Of a stretch of 64,000 bases of DNA, positions 25,990 through 35,869 are shown piece after piece (the first letter of the stretch is position 1; every line of letters begins with the position of its first letter). The stretch lies in contig VBIQ01000005.1 of NCBI GenBank assembly GCA_005880985.1, forward strand, positions 310,001-374,000, read 5' to 3'. The position numbers were made by a program, and so were the translations under genes. Below the pieces are notes generated by a model, which saw only the letters and a program-made list of their open reading frames with translations, searched no databases and was not told where the DNA came from. The DNA comes from Chloroflexota bacterium. GTDB lineage: Bacteria > Chloroflexota > Dormibacteria > Aeolococcales > Aeolococcaceae.

Positions 25990-28900
25990 ATGACTGCCGT
26001 CACCACCGATTCGCCGTACCTGCGTGCTCTGGCATCGCGCGTGCTGGTCTTCGACGGCGCCATGGGCACCAGCCTGCAGGCGATCCCGCTGGGCGCTGCC
26101 GACTTCGGCGGCAGGGAACTCGAGGGCTGGATCGACGGTCTCGTCCTGCACCGGCCCGACGTGGTGCTCGACGTGCACCGGTCGTTCCTCGCCGCCGGCT
26201 GCGACGTCGTCGAGACCTGCAGCTTCCAGGCGACGCGTCCCCGGCTTGCGGAGTGGGGCAGCGCCGAGCGAGTGCATGAGCTCAACGCCACGGCCGCATC
26301 CCTGGCGCGACGCGCCTGCGCTGAGGTCGCCACTCGCGAGCGTCCGCGCTTCGTCGCCGGGAGCATGGGGCCGACCGGGTTTCTCCCCTCCTCCGACGAT
26401 CCCAGCCTCGGCGCCATCGGCGTCGCCGAACTGGTCGAGGTCTTCCGCGAGCAGGCTCGCGGGCTGATCGAGGGCGGTGCCGACCTGCTCCTGGTCGAGA
26501 CCAGCCAGGACATCCTGGAGCTGCGCGCCGCGGTGCTCGGCATCCGCGCGGCGTTCACCGACCTCGATCACACCTTGCCCATCCAGACCCAGGTCACCCT
26601 CGACGTCAGCGGGCGGATGCTGCTGGGGACCGACGTGGGAGCAGCGCTTGCCGTCCTCGAGGGACTGCGCGTCGACGTCCTCGGACTCAACTGCTCTACC
26701 GGACCTGAGCACATGCGCGAGCCGGTGCGGTACCTGTGTGAGCACACCCGTCTGCCGGTGTCCTGCATCCCCAACGCCGGACTGCCTCAGAACGTCGAGG
26801 GACGGGCGGTCTATCCCCTGCAGCCGGTGGCAATGGCGGAGGAGCTTGCCCGTTTCGTCCACGACGTCGGCGTCAATGCCGTGGGCGGCTGCTGCGGCAC
26901 CACCCCCGATCACATTCGCGAGCTGGTCACCCGGGTCGCCGCCGCCGAACCCCGCCCGCGCCCGGCGGTCGACGATGAACCTCGCCTGGCCAGCAGCATC
27001 CGCAGCATCCCGCTCCGCCAGCAGCCGCCTCCATTGCTGATCGGCGAGCGGGTCAACGCCCAGGGCTCACGCCGGATGAAACAGCTGCTCCTCGCCGACG
27101 ACTACGACGGGATCCTCGGGATCGCGCGCGAGCAGGTCGAGAGCGGTGCCCATGCCCTCGACGTCCAGGTCGCACTGACCGAACGCAGCGACGAAGCCGA
27201 TCAGATGCGGCGGCTGGTCAAGAAGCTGCAGATGAGCATCGAGGCGCCGCTGGTGTTCGACACCACCGAAGCCGAAGTGGTGCGCGCCGCTCTCGAGACC
27301 TATCCCGGGCGTGCCGTCGTCAACAGCATCAACCTCGAGGACGGGCGCAAGCGCATCGACGCCGTGCTGCCCATGGTCCGCGAACACGGTGCCGCGGTGA
27401 TCGCGCTAACCATCGACCGCTCCGAGGACGTGGGCGGCATGGCCAGGACGCGCGACACCAAGCTGCTCGCCGCCCGGCGCATCCACGACGTCGCCTGCGG
27501 CGAATACGGCCTGCGTCCCGACCAGCTGCTCTTCGACGCCCTCACCTTCACCCTGGCCACCGGCCAGGAGGAGTGGCTCGATTCGGCGGTCGAGACCATC
27601 GAGGGCATCCGCCTGATCAAGCAGGAGCTTCCAGGCGTGCTCACCACCCTGGGGCTCTCCAACGTCTCCTTCGGCCTGGCCCCGGCGGCGCGGCCGGTGC
27701 TCAACAGTGTCTTCCTCTATCACTGTGTGCGCGCCGGGCTGGACACGGTGATCATCAACCCTGCCCACGTGGTCGCCTACCCCGACATCCCCGCGGAGCA
27801 GCGCGAGCTGGCAGAGGACCTGATCTTCAACCGCCGACCCGACGCGCTGTCGCGTTACATCGCCTTCTTCGAGGAGAACTCCGCCACCGCCACCGCCGGC
27901 GACAACCGCGTCGATCCCTTCGAGGGCCTGGCGCCGCCGGAGCGCATCCATCAGCAGATCCTGCAGCGTCGCAAGGAGGGCATCGAGGAGCAGATCGACC
28001 TCGCTCTCGCATCCCGTGACCCGGTGGCGGTGCTCAACGAGATCCTGCTGCCGGCGATGAAGGATGTGGGGGACCGCTTCGGGGCGGGCGAGCTGATCCT
28101 CCCCTTCGTGCTCCAGAGCGCCGAGGTGATGAAGCGGTCCGTGGCTCATCTGGAGCAATACTTAGAGAAGCGCGAAGGAACGACCAAGGGGACGGTGGTG
28201 ATCGCCACCGTCTATGGCGACGTCCACGACATCGGCAAGAACCTGGTCCACACCATCCTCAGCAACAACGGCTACACCGTCCACGACCTGGGCAAGCAGG
28301 TGCCGATCAACACCATCATCGACAAGGCGGTCGAGGCGAAGGCCGACGTCATCGGACTGTCGGCGCTGCTGGTCAGCACCAGCAAGCAGATGCCCGCGTG
28401 CGTGCGCGAGCTCGACGAGCGCGGACTGACCGTCCCGGTCATCGTTGGCGGCGCTGCCATCAACCGAGGATTCGGTCGGCGCATTCTCTATGTGGACGGC
28501 GACCGCACCTACCAGCCCGGTGTCTTCTACTGCAAGGATGCGTTCGAGGGCCTGGAGACGGTGGACCAGCTGGTCGACGGCGAGCGTCGCGAAGCGCTGG
28601 TGGAGCGGATCCGCGACGAGGCGCAGGTGCACCGCGAACGCGAAGCGCGCAAGGCGGAGGAGCGTGCCGCCACCGCGCCCATGGTCAGCCTGCCGGCTCG
28701 AAGCAGCACCCGCACCGACGCCCCGGTTCCCAGCCCGCCGTTCTGGGGTCCGGCGGTGCTGCCGTCCATCGACGCGGCTGCCGTCTATCCGTGCATCGAT
28801 CGCAACTCGCTGTTCAAGATGTCGTGGGGCTTCAAGGGCGAGCAGTTCCGCGAACCCGGGCGCTGGGAGCAGGCGCTCCGCGAGGAGCTTGAGCCGCGTC

Positions 28901-29496
28901 TGCAGCTCTGCATCCAGGAGCAGCGCAGCGATCCCTATCTCGAGCTCGCCGCCGTCTACGGCTACTGGCCGGCCCTGGCGGACGGCGACACGGTGCTGAT
29001 CTACCACCCCGACGATCGGGACCGCGTCATCGGCCGCTTCAACTTTCCCCGCCAGGCCGAGCAGAACCGCCTCTGCCTCGCCGACTACGTGCGCCCGCTG
29101 GACGAGGCGGGCGACGGCGAACGCGACGTGGTGGCGTTGCAACTGGTGACGGCGGGCCGGCTCGCCAGCGAACGCAGCGAGGCGCTCCGGGCGGCGGGGG
29201 AGTACGACGCCATGCTGCGGGTGCACGGCTTCAGCACCCAGATGGCCGAGGCCACCGCTGAGTGGCTGCACCAGCGCATCCGCGCCGAGCTCGGGCTCGC
29301 CGGCGAGCAGGGACGCCGCTACTCGTGGGGATATCCCGCGTGTCCCGACCTGGAGGACCACCGTGTCCTCTTCGACATCGTTCCCGCTCAGCGAATCGGG
29401 ATCGCCTTGACCGACGCGTTCCAGCTCGTCCCCGAGCAGTCCACCGCCGCCATCGTCATGCACCACCCCGAGGCGCGCTACTTCGCGGTGTATTAG
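25990..29496 (+). CDS. metH: cobalamin-dependent methionine synthase
   Basis: FDGAMGTSLQ, GGCCGTTPDHIRE (Zn site), LLIGERVNAQGSRRMKQLL, VYGDVHDIGKNLV (B12), C-terminal activation-like domain. Confidence 0.96.
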   Translation: MTAVTTDSPYLRALASRVLVFDGAMGTSLQAIPLGAADFGGRELEGWIDGLVLHRPDVVLDVHRSFLAAGCDVVETCSFQATRPRLAEWGSAERVHELNATAASLARRACAEVATRERPRFVAGSMGPTGFLPSSDDPSLGAIGVAELVEVFREQARGLIEGGADLLLVETSQDILELRAAVLGIRAAFTDLDHTLPIQTQVTLDVSGRMLLGTDVGAALAVLEGLRVDVLGLNCSTGPEHMREPVRYLCEHTRLPVSCIPNAGLPQNVEGRAVYPLQPVAMAEELARFVHDVGVNAVGGCCGTTPDHIRELVTRVAAAEPRPRPAVDDEPRLASSIRSIPLRQQPPPLLIGERVNAQGSRRMKQLLLADDYDGILGIAREQVESGAHALDVQVALTERSDEADQMRRLVKKLQMSIEAPLVFDTTEAEVVRAALETYPGRAVVNSINLEDGRKRIDAVLPMVREHGAAVIALTIDRSEDVGGMARTRDTKLLAARRIHDVACGEYGLRPDQLLFDALTFTLATGQEEWLDSAVETIEGIRLIKQELPGVLTTLGLSNVSFGLAPAARPVLNSVFLYHCVRAGLDTVIINPAHVVAYPDIPAEQRELAEDLIFNRRPDALSRYIAFFEENSATATAGDNRVDPFEGLAPPERIHQQILQRRKEGIEEQIDLALASRDPVAVLNEILLPAMKDVGDRFGAGELILPFVLQSAEVMKRSVAHLEQYLEKREGTTKGTVVIATVYGDVHDIGKNLVHTILSNNGYTVHDLGKQVPINTIIDKAVEAKADVIGLSALLVSTSKQMPACVRELDERGLTVPVIVGGAAINRGFGRRILYVDGDRTYQPGVFYCKDAFEGLETVDQLVDGERREALVERIRDEAQVHREREARKAEERAATAPMVSLPARSSTRTDAPVPSPPFWGPAVLPSIDAAAVYPCIDRNSLFKMSWGFKGEQFREPGRWEQALREELEPRLQLCIQEQRSDPYLELAAVYGYWPALADGDTVLIYHPDDRDRVIGRFNFPRQAEQNRLCLADYVRPLDEAGDGERDVVALQLVTAGRLASERSEALRAAGEYDAMLRVHGFSTQMAEATAEWLHQRIRAELGLAGEQGRRYSWGYPACPDLEDHRVLFDIVPAQRIGIALTDAFQLVPEQSTAAIVMHHPEARYFAVY

Positions 29497-29502
29497 TAAG
29501 GA

Positions 29503-29542
29503 CGCTGAAGAATCCGCACCCGGCCACCGCGATTCTTCAGCG
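29503..29542. terminator. inverted repeat immediately downstream of metH
   Basis: CGCTGAAGAATC (29503-29514) / GATTCTTCAGCG (29531-29542), perfect 12-bp stem. Confidence 0.5.
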
Positions 29543-29607
29543 GCAAGAGGTGTCGGCTACGGCGAGATGAACTCGCCTCCTCCGACGGATTCGTCTGCAA
29601 AGCGCAA

Positions 29608-29728
29608 GCGCGGCAAAGCCGCGCCCGGCGCGGAGTCGCGCCGTAGTAGGGGGGTGCGCTGCTGCGCGCAGCGGAGTGGCGCAGGGGGGCGCAGCCCCCC
29701 TCAAGGGGCGGCACGTGTTGTGCCGCCC
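29608..29728. repeat. cluster of five perfect hairpins in convergent metH/dppA spacer
   Basis: GCGCGGC-AAA-GCCGCGC (29608-29624); GGCGCG-GAGT-CGCGCC (29627-29642); GCTGCGCGCAGC (29661-29672); GGGGGGC-GCA-GCCCCCC (29684-29700); GGGCGGCAC-GTGTT-GTGCCGCCC (29706-29728). Confidence 0.8.
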
Positions 29729-29817
29729 TCCCGCCGCGCGACAGCGCGCCGTCAAGACCGCCGCCAAAGAAAACTTCAGCGAAGGCTGGCGTCGGGCGCG
29801 GCCTTGCCGCGCTGCTG

Positions 29818-30651
29818 CTACCCGGCGAGGCCACCGAGCAGGGCGATGGCAAGCAGGGCGCGGAAGACGGTCGGATAGTCGTCGTGCTCGAAGCGGAGGG
29901 TGCGGCCGGCGGGACGCTCGACGCCGGGGATGGTCGAGGCGTAGTCGGCCGTGTGGGTGGTGGTCACGTCGCATTCGAGCAGGTATGGCGGCGGCACCAC
30001 CCACGGCCGCAGCTGGCCGGCGGCCACCCGGCCGAGACCGTCGCGCGCCGCCTGCTCGAGCCGCTGCCGGGCGACGGTGGGATGAAGGCTGTACGCCGCC
30101 TGGTTGCCGAACGCCGCCTTGGTGGCGACGGTGACCAGATCGGGACCGAGCGCGGCGCGCGCCTCGGCGCAGGTCGCCTCGTCGCCGCTGACCATCGCCA
30201 CCGGCACGCCGTGGTGACCGGCGAGGGCGGCGTTGAGCGTGGTCTCCGTCTGCCGCACCCCGTTGAGACGGACCGCGCGGAAGACCCGCGACGCGTAGGT
30301 GTGGTCGAGGATCGCGGGAGCGGAACCGGCACCACCGTGGTAGCCGACAAAGAGCGCCGCGGCGAAGTTGCGACCGACTCCCGCCATCATGTAGTAGGGC
30401 TTGGGGAAGCCCATGCTGCATTCGGCCCGCGGGTCGAGCAGCTCGGGGTCGAGGTTGGTCATCTGCGCGTGGCTGTCGTTGACGACCACGCGAGTGGCGC
30501 CGGCGGCGGCGGCACCGGCGACGACCGCGCTTGCCTCCTGGGTCATCAGCGCACAGGCGCGCCGGTAGGCGTGACTCTCTCCGGGCATGACCTGCTCCCG
30601 GCTGACCACCCCGGCCACACCCTCCATGTCGACCGAGACGTACACGTCCAT
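29818..30651 (-). CDS. dppA: M55-family D-aminopeptidase
   Basis: MDVYVSVDMEGVAGVVSREQVMPGESHAYRRACALMTQEASAVVAGAAAAGATRVVVNDSHAQMTNLDPELLDP...FVGYHGGAG. Confidence 0.93.
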   Translation of the reverse strand: MDVYVSVDMEGVAGVVSREQVMPGESHAYRRACALMTQEASAVVAGAAAAGATRVVVNDSHAQMTNLDPELLDPRAECSMGFPKPYYMMAGVGRNFAAALFVGYHGGAGSAPAILDHTYASRVFRAVRLNGVRQTETTLNAALAGHHGVPVAMVSGDEATCAEARAALGPDLVTVATKAAFGNQAAYSLHPTVARQRLEQAARDGLGRVAAGQLRPWVVPPPYLLECDVTTTHTADYASTIPGVERPAGRTLRFEHDDYPTVFRALLAIALLGGLAG

Positions 30652-30660
30652 CGGGCAGGG

Positions 30661-30666
30661 AGATTA
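30661..30666 (-). promoter_or_regulatory. leaderless-type -10 box TAATCT, 9 nt before ATG of dppA
   Basis: TAATCT-N9-ATG. Confidence 0.5.
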
Positions 30667-30853
30667 GCGCGCCGACTCGGCTGGGTGAGCGGCAGCCTGT
30701 CCCAACCGGCGGGGGCGGCGCCAGGGCCGAGCTGGTACGGCGATCGCGCCGGTCGATGACGATGCGGGAAGTCCCCGTGGCGACCTGGGTCGTTGTCAGC
30801 GTGCGCGGGTCAGAGCACCTGCCGCTGGCGCGGCAGGCACTCTACCGTTCTCG

Positions 30854-30871
30854 ACGGCGCGACTCCGCGCC
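30854..30871 (-). repeat. inverted second copy of the 18-bp GGCGCGGAGTCGCGCCGT hairpin sequence (first copy 29627-29644)
   Basis: ACGGCGCGACTCCGCGCC on + strand is the exact reverse complement. Confidence 0.7.
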
Positions 30872-30930
30872 GCCGCAGAGTTCGCCCGCGGGGGCCGCTG
30901 CGCGGCCCTCGTGCTCATGGCCGGCTGCCG

Positions 30931-31221
30931 CTAGTCCGTGTAGCGCGAGATCTGGTGGTCTTCGTCCGCCTTGGCCTCGCGGTAGAGGCCGCAGGTGGTG
31001 GGGTCGGTGATGCACGGCGGGTGAGGACGGCGCCCGGTGAAGTTGTGCACCCTGCGGTCGACGTGGCAGTCGGCCTTGTACCGCGTCAGCCAGTGGAAGG
31101 GGCCGGCGCGCTCCTTGATGATCTGCTCCAGGTAGGGACAGCGCTGCCGTGGACCCACCAGACGGTGGGACGGCGGCTCGGCGCGACCGCGGCGCGGTGG
31201 AGGCGGTGGTTCGGCGCGCAC
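30931..31221 (-). CDS. small hypothetical protein with four cysteines
   Basis: QRCPYLEQIIKERAGPFHWLTRYKADCHVDRRVHNFTGRRPHPPCITDPTTCGLYRE. Confidence 0.55.
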   Translation of the reverse strand: MRAEPPPPPRRGRAEPPSHRLVGPRQRCPYLEQIIKERAGPFHWLTRYKADCHVDRRVHNFTGRRPHPPCITDPTTCGLYREAKADEDHQISRYTD

Positions 31222-31231
31222 GCCGCTCTGG

Positions 31232-31597
31232 TCACACTCCCAGCATCGTCTGAATGCGGGCAGCCAGCTCCTTGATCTTGAAGGGCTTGCCCAGCGTCTC
31301 GACGTTGCCGTAGGCCTCGAGCTTGGGTGCCGTCGTCGGATTGACGAGGGCGCTGACCACCAGCACCTTGGGTTCGGTCCCGTGCTCGGCGCGAATGCGC
31401 TCCAACACCTGCGATCCGCTCAGCTCACCCGGAAGCATCAGGTCGAGCAGCACCAGGTCGGGCTTGAACTCTCCGAACAGGGTCAGACCTTCGTCGCCCG
31501 ACTTGGCGACCTTCACCTCGTAGCCTTCCATGGTGCAGAGCAGGGACTCGATGTCGGCCAGGGCGTAGTAGTCCTCGATGATCAGGACCTTCTTCAT
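31232..31597 (-). CDS. single-domain response regulator (CheY-like)
   Basis: MKKVLIIEDYYALADIESLLCTMEGYEVKVAKSGDEGLTLFGEFKPDLVLLDLMLPGELSGSQVLERIR. Confidence 0.92.
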   Translation of the reverse strand: MKKVLIIEDYYALADIESLLCTMEGYEVKVAKSGDEGLTLFGEFKPDLVLLDLMLPGELSGSQVLERIRAEHGTEPKVLVVSALVNPTTAPKLEAYGNVETLGKPFKIKELAARIQTMLGV

Positions 31598-31710
31598 CGG
31601 TCGGCAGGATCACTCCAGGCGGTTCAGCGCAAGTCGCCAAACTCTACCACGGCCTCGCGCGAGTGCCCGATCACGCCGCGATGACGTTGGCTTGGTCGGC
31701 GCGGCGCCGC

Positions 31711-32877
31711 TCAGACCTCCCGGTCGATGATGGTGGCGGTGCCCAGGCCGCCCCCACAACACATCGTCTCCAGGCCGACCTGCCTGCCGGTCCGCTCCAG
31801 CTCGTGAAGCAGCGTCGTCATCAGCCGTGCCCCGGAGGCGCCGAGCGGGTGCCCCAGCGCGATCGCCCCGCCGTTGACGTTGACCCGGTCCATGTCGGGC
31901 CTGTGCTCGCGGGCCCAGGCAAGCACGACCGGGGCGAACGCCTCATTGATTTCCACCAGGTCCACGTCGCCGAGCCGCATCCCGGCCTTGGCGAGCGCCT
32001 TGGTGGTCGCCGGGATCGGACCCTTGAGCATGGTCACCGGGTCGACCCCGACCACGGCCTGGGCGCGGATCCGGGCCCGCGGGCGCATGCCAAGCTCGCG
32101 CGCCTTGTCGGCGGACATCAAGAGCAGCGCGGCCGCCCCGTCGGTGATCTGCGACGAGTTGCCGGCGTGAAGGATGCCGTCCGGCTTGAATGACGGCTGC
32201 AGGGTCGCCAGCACCTCGACGGTGGTGCCGGGCCGGATCCCCTGGTCCTGGGACACCACCCGACCTTCGCCGTTCTCGCCGACGACGATGGGGGCGATCT
32301 CACGGTCGAAGCGTCCCTCGGCCTGCGCGCGCGCGGCCAGCTGCTGAGAACGCGCGCCGAACTCGTCCGCCTCGTTGCGGCCGATGCCGTACTCCTCGGC
32401 AATCATCTCGCAGGCAAGACCCTGGCTGACCAGGTTGTAGACCTCGAGAAGCTCGGGCGGCAGTGGCGTTCCCGGTCCGCTGGCGACGGTACTGCCCATT
32501 GGCACGCGGCTCATGCTCTCGATGCCACCGGCGATGGTGACGTCGCACACCCCCGACTGGATCAGGTTGGCGGCGAAGTGCACGGCCTGTTGCGAGGAAC
32601 CACACTGCCTGTCAACGGTGGTGGCGGGGACATCGACCGGAAAGCCGGCGAGCAGCACCGCCTGCCGCACCACGTTGATCGCCTGCTCCCCGACCTGGGA
32701 GACGCAGCCGAAGACCACGTCCTCGACCAGTGCGTGATCGAGCTTGGCGCGACTCACCACCTCGCGGAGGACGTGGGCACCGAGCTTCACCGGGTGAACG
32801 TCGCGAAGGTCACCGTTCTTCTGATTGCCACGACCCAGCGGCGTGCGCACCGCCTCGACGATCACCACCTCAGTCAT
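31711..32877 (-). CDS. thiolase family protein (acetyl-CoA acetyltransferase)
   Basis: EAVRTPLGRGNQKNGDLRDVHP...VDRQCGSSQQAVHFAANLI...NVNGGAIALGHPLGASGARLMTTLL...GLETMCCGGGLGTATIIDRE. Confidence 0.95.
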   Translation of the reverse strand: MTEVVIVEAVRTPLGRGNQKNGDLRDVHPVKLGAHVLREVVSRAKLDHALVEDVVFGCVSQVGEQAINVVRQAVLLAGFPVDVPATTVDRQCGSSQQAVHFAANLIQSGVCDVTIAGGIESMSRVPMGSTVASGPGTPLPPELLEVYNLVSQGLACEMIAEEYGIGRNEADEFGARSQQLAARAQAEGRFDREIAPIVVGENGEGRVVSQDQGIRPGTTVEVLATLQPSFKPDGILHAGNSSQITDGAAALLLMSADKARELGMRPRARIRAQAVVGVDPVTMLKGPIPATTKALAKAGMRLGDVDLVEINEAFAPVVLAWAREHRPDMDRVNVNGGAIALGHPLGASGARLMTTLLHELERTGRQVGLETMCCGGGLGTATIIDREV

Positions 32878-32949
32878 CGCACCGCTCTCCCACTTCCGAA
32901 CCAGCGCTGCAACGATAGCAGCGGGCCCCGCGATCGCGTCCTGGGGTCG

Positions 32950-34527
32950 TCACCGTCGCCATATCGAGGCCAGCAGCACCTCCTGGCGGTCTGGCCTGCC
33001 GACCTGGGTCAGCGGGTAGCTCACCGTCACCGTCTCCTCGCGGAGAAGGGTGGCTCCGGGGGGCGGGGTGTCCTGGGGCGAGAGCACCAGGATGTCGCCG
33101 GGCGACGCGAGGGTCAGGTCGGCTGGCCCGGCCTCGCGCATACCCACCGCCGCCAAGCCTCGCCGCGCCACCATCGGGGGGTCAGGCCGCAGCCGGAAAT
33201 ATGCCTGGATGTAGGGAGCGTCGAGGGTGCGCGAGAGCAGCACGGTGCGGCCGGCGGCGATGGCGTGGGCCTCGACGATGGCGTCACCCTCGCCGGCGTC
33301 GAACCAGGCCAGTGATCGTGCCGGCCATTGCGCGTACAGGTCGTACCAGTATCCGCCGGTCTCGACGGCAACTGCCAGGCCAAGGGCGGCCGCCAGCAGC
33401 AGGCGGCGGGTGAGCAACGGCAGCAGCTCCTGCCATCCGTAGGCGGTGAGCATCAGCAGAAAGGGGAGCATGGTGGCGGCGCGCAGCGCGTGGGGGGTGC
33501 CCTCCATGGTCAGCGCTGCGGGAACCGGCGAGAACACCGCTCCGAGCACGGCGAAACGGGCCACCGGCTCGCGCCAGCGACGAAGGCAGGCGATCAGCCC
33601 CAGCAGTATCACCGGCGCGGTGCTCACCATCAACATCCCGCCGAAGCCGGTGCTGTGGCGGAGGTTGCCATCCCCGTGGGTGAAGAGGAACGACGGTGTC
33701 AGATACTCGATGTAGTTGCCGACGAAGCGACGGGCGACGGTGGCGAACGGCGCATGGTCACCGGTGATGCTCAGCAGGTCGAAGCGCGCCGTCAGCGCCC
33801 CCGGATGAGCGTGTCCCCAGAGCAGCAACGCCGTGTACGCCAGCCCCACCGGTGGCAACGCCATCAGGCACGACGGCCGCCGAGGTGGCAGGGCAAGCCA
33901 GGCGACGAGCAGCGCCACCACCGCCATCCCCACGAAGATCCGTGGCGGCGCGTAGGTGAAGATGGCGACGCCGAGGGCGACGCCACTGCCCGCGAACCAG
34001 GCGGCCCGCCGCCGCCCGGCTTCGGCGGCCGTCAGGCACCAGACGGCAACCATCAGCGCCAGGGTCATGGTGATGGTCTCGAAGGCGGTGCGGCTCAGCA
34101 CCGCCAGCCAAGGCGCCAGACCGGCGGTGAGCATGGTGAGCACGGACACGGCGCGGGAGCGGCTGATATGCCAGGCGGCCAGGGCGGCGGCGGCGCACAG
34201 CGCCAGCCCGCAGAGCGCCGCCGGCAGCCTCACCACCGACGCGGTGAGCGGGAACACCCTGGTCAAGGGCGCCAGCACGTAGATGTAGACCGGGTACCTG
34301 CTGTAGTCGCCGAATCCTTGAAAGAAGAGCGGCCACGACACCCCGTGCTCGTCGACGCCGCCGTGGGCGATGGCCCAGGCGTTGTAGCCGACCGACGCCT
34401 CGTCGTTGTAGAGCCCGGGTGGCGCCGTCGCCAGCGCGCTGAGATGCAGGGCGGCGAGCCCGGAGGCGGCCCCGGCGATGGCGATCGGCCAGGGCCGGCG
34501 GAGCAGGTGTCGGACGGCCGCGGTCAA
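32950..34527 (-). CDS. GT39/ArnT-like multi-TM glycosyltransferase
   Basis: PPGLYNDEASVGYNAWAIAHGGVDEHG...FFQGFGDYSRYPVYIYVLAPL; about 10 TM helices. Confidence 0.8.
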   Translation of the reverse strand: MTAAVRHLLRRPWPIAIAGAASGLAALHLSALATAPPGLYNDEASVGYNAWAIAHGGVDEHGVSWPLFFQGFGDYSRYPVYIYVLAPLTRVFPLTASVVRLPAALCGLALCAAAALAAWHISRSRAVSVLTMLTAGLAPWLAVLSRTAFETITMTLALMVAVWCLTAAEAGRRRAAWFAGSGVALGVAIFTYAPPRIFVGMAVVALLVAWLALPPRRPSCLMALPPVGLAYTALLLWGHAHPGALTARFDLLSITGDHAPFATVARRFVGNYIEYLTPSFLFTHGDGNLRHSTGFGGMLMVSTAPVILLGLIACLRRWREPVARFAVLGAVFSPVPAALTMEGTPHALRAATMLPFLLMLTAYGWQELLPLLTRRLLLAAALGLAVAVETGGYWYDLYAQWPARSLAWFDAGEGDAIVEAHAIAAGRTVLLSRTLDAPYIQAYFRLRPDPPMVARRGLAAVGMREAGPADLTLASPGDILVLSPQDTPPPGATLLREETVTVSYPLTQVGRPDRQEVLLASIWRR

Positions 34528-34546
34528 GGCCTGGCGCCCGACGCCT

Positions 34547-35869
34547 TCACGAGGTGAAGGCGAACCTCAGGAGATGGAGGGCCGGAGCCAGCACCACGCC
34601 GTTGTCGCCGTGCTCGAGCGCCCGCTCGCGTGAGATGCCGGCGACACCACCGAGTGCATCCACGATGCTCTGGGTGAAGCGAAGATCGCGCACCGGCGCA
34701 CCCAGACGGCCGTCCACGATGCGAAAGGTTCCCTCACGGGTCATCCCGGTGATCACGGTGCGCAGCTCGTGGACGGCGCGGACGTACCAGAAGCGGGTCA
34801 CGTAGAGACCGCGCCGCACTCCGGCGACGAGATCCTCGCGACTGCCGCTGCCGGCGGCGAGCGCGAGATTGCGCGCCAGCGGTCCGGCGGTGTTGGGCAT
34901 CGGCAGAGCATGGCCGGTGGAGGCGACGCCGTCCAACGCGGCGGTCGGCGTGTCGTACACGAAGCCGGCGCACACACCATTCTCGACCAGGGTGACCGGC
35001 AGCGACGACACTCCCTCCCAGTCGAAGGGGAACGGGTGCAGGTTGGGAGCGGTGGCGTCGTCGACGATGCTGACGCCGGCATCCATCAGGCGCTCCCCGG
35101 GGCGCATGAAGCTCCTCCCCTCCTGCCGTGCCAGCGCGCTGAATCCCATCCAGCTCAGGTAGGCGATCATCTCCGCCACCGCGTACGGGGCCAGCACCAC
35201 CTCGAACACGCCGGGATCGATCGCGGTGGCGTGCTGGTTTCGCTCGCAGGTGTCCACCGCTTCGAGACCGAGCGCCTCGGCGTCCATGGCGTCGATGTCG
35301 GCGCCGTGACGGTCGGCGTAGCCGGCACCGTCGTCGCCCCGCACCACCACCGTCAGGCTGCATCGGGTGGTGCTGGCCGAGCGGCGCAGGCCGGTGGTGC
35401 TGGCAATGCTGCGGCGGCTGGTGGTGGTCTCGCAGGCGCCGTAGGCAGCCAGCTTGCGCCTCGACGCGATGCCGCAGATCCGGCCCACCATGTCCGCGCG
35501 CTGCTCGGGCGAGGCGGCCGCGGTCGCGGCGGCGTAGGCGGCCGGCTGGTCGGGACGACGGTCCGGTCGCGGCAACCGCGGCGCCGCCGGCGCCGGCGGC
35601 GTCAGGCGCCGCGCGCCGTCGGCGGCGGTCACCAGGCGGGACGGCAGGTCCGCCTCCACCCCTCGCACCTCGGCGACACCGGTGCGGCCCTCGTGGACCA
35701 GGCGCAGACGGACCGTCAGCTCGGTCTCGGCGACGTTCTGATGGATGGTGTTCGCGGCGAAGCGGGTGAGCGCCGAGTCGGTCTCCACCACGGTCACCTC
35801 CGCCTCGCCGGCGGGCACCGCGTCGAGAACCTCGCCGGCGATCGCCAGCGTCTCCTCCGCGCTTCGCAT
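34547..35869 (-). CDS. tldE: TldE/PmbA-family metallopeptidase-like protein
   Basis: MRSAEETLAIAGEVLDAVPAGEAEVTVVETDSALTRFAANTIHQNVAET...; paired with TldD. Start ATG 35869. Confidence 0.88.
   Translation of the reverse strand: MRSAEETLAIAGEVLDAVPAGEAEVTVVETDSALTRFAANTIHQNVAETELTVRLRLVHEGRTGVAEVRGVEADLPSRLVTAADGARRLTPPAPAAPRLPRPDRRPDQPAAYAAATAAASPEQRADMVGRICGIASRRKLAAYGACETTTSRRSIASTTGLRRSASTTRCSLTVVVRGDDGAGYADRHGADIDAMDAEALGLEAVDTCERNQHATAIDPGVFEVVLAPYAVAEMIAYLSWMGFSALARQEGRSFMRPGERLMDAGVSIVDDATAPNLHPFPFDWEGVSSLPVTLVENGVCAGFVYDTPTAALDGVASTGHALPMPNTAGPLARNLALAAGSGSREDLVAGVRRGLYVTRFWYVRAVHELRTVITGMTREGTFRIVDGRLGAPVRDLRFTQSIVDALGGVAGISRERALEHGDNGVVLAPALHLLRFAFTS

Noticed and set aside
30652-30930. 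Possible CDS or tRNA in dppA upstream spacer
   Set aside because: No tRNA consensus; short frames lack domain features. Only the inverted hairpin repeat is retained.
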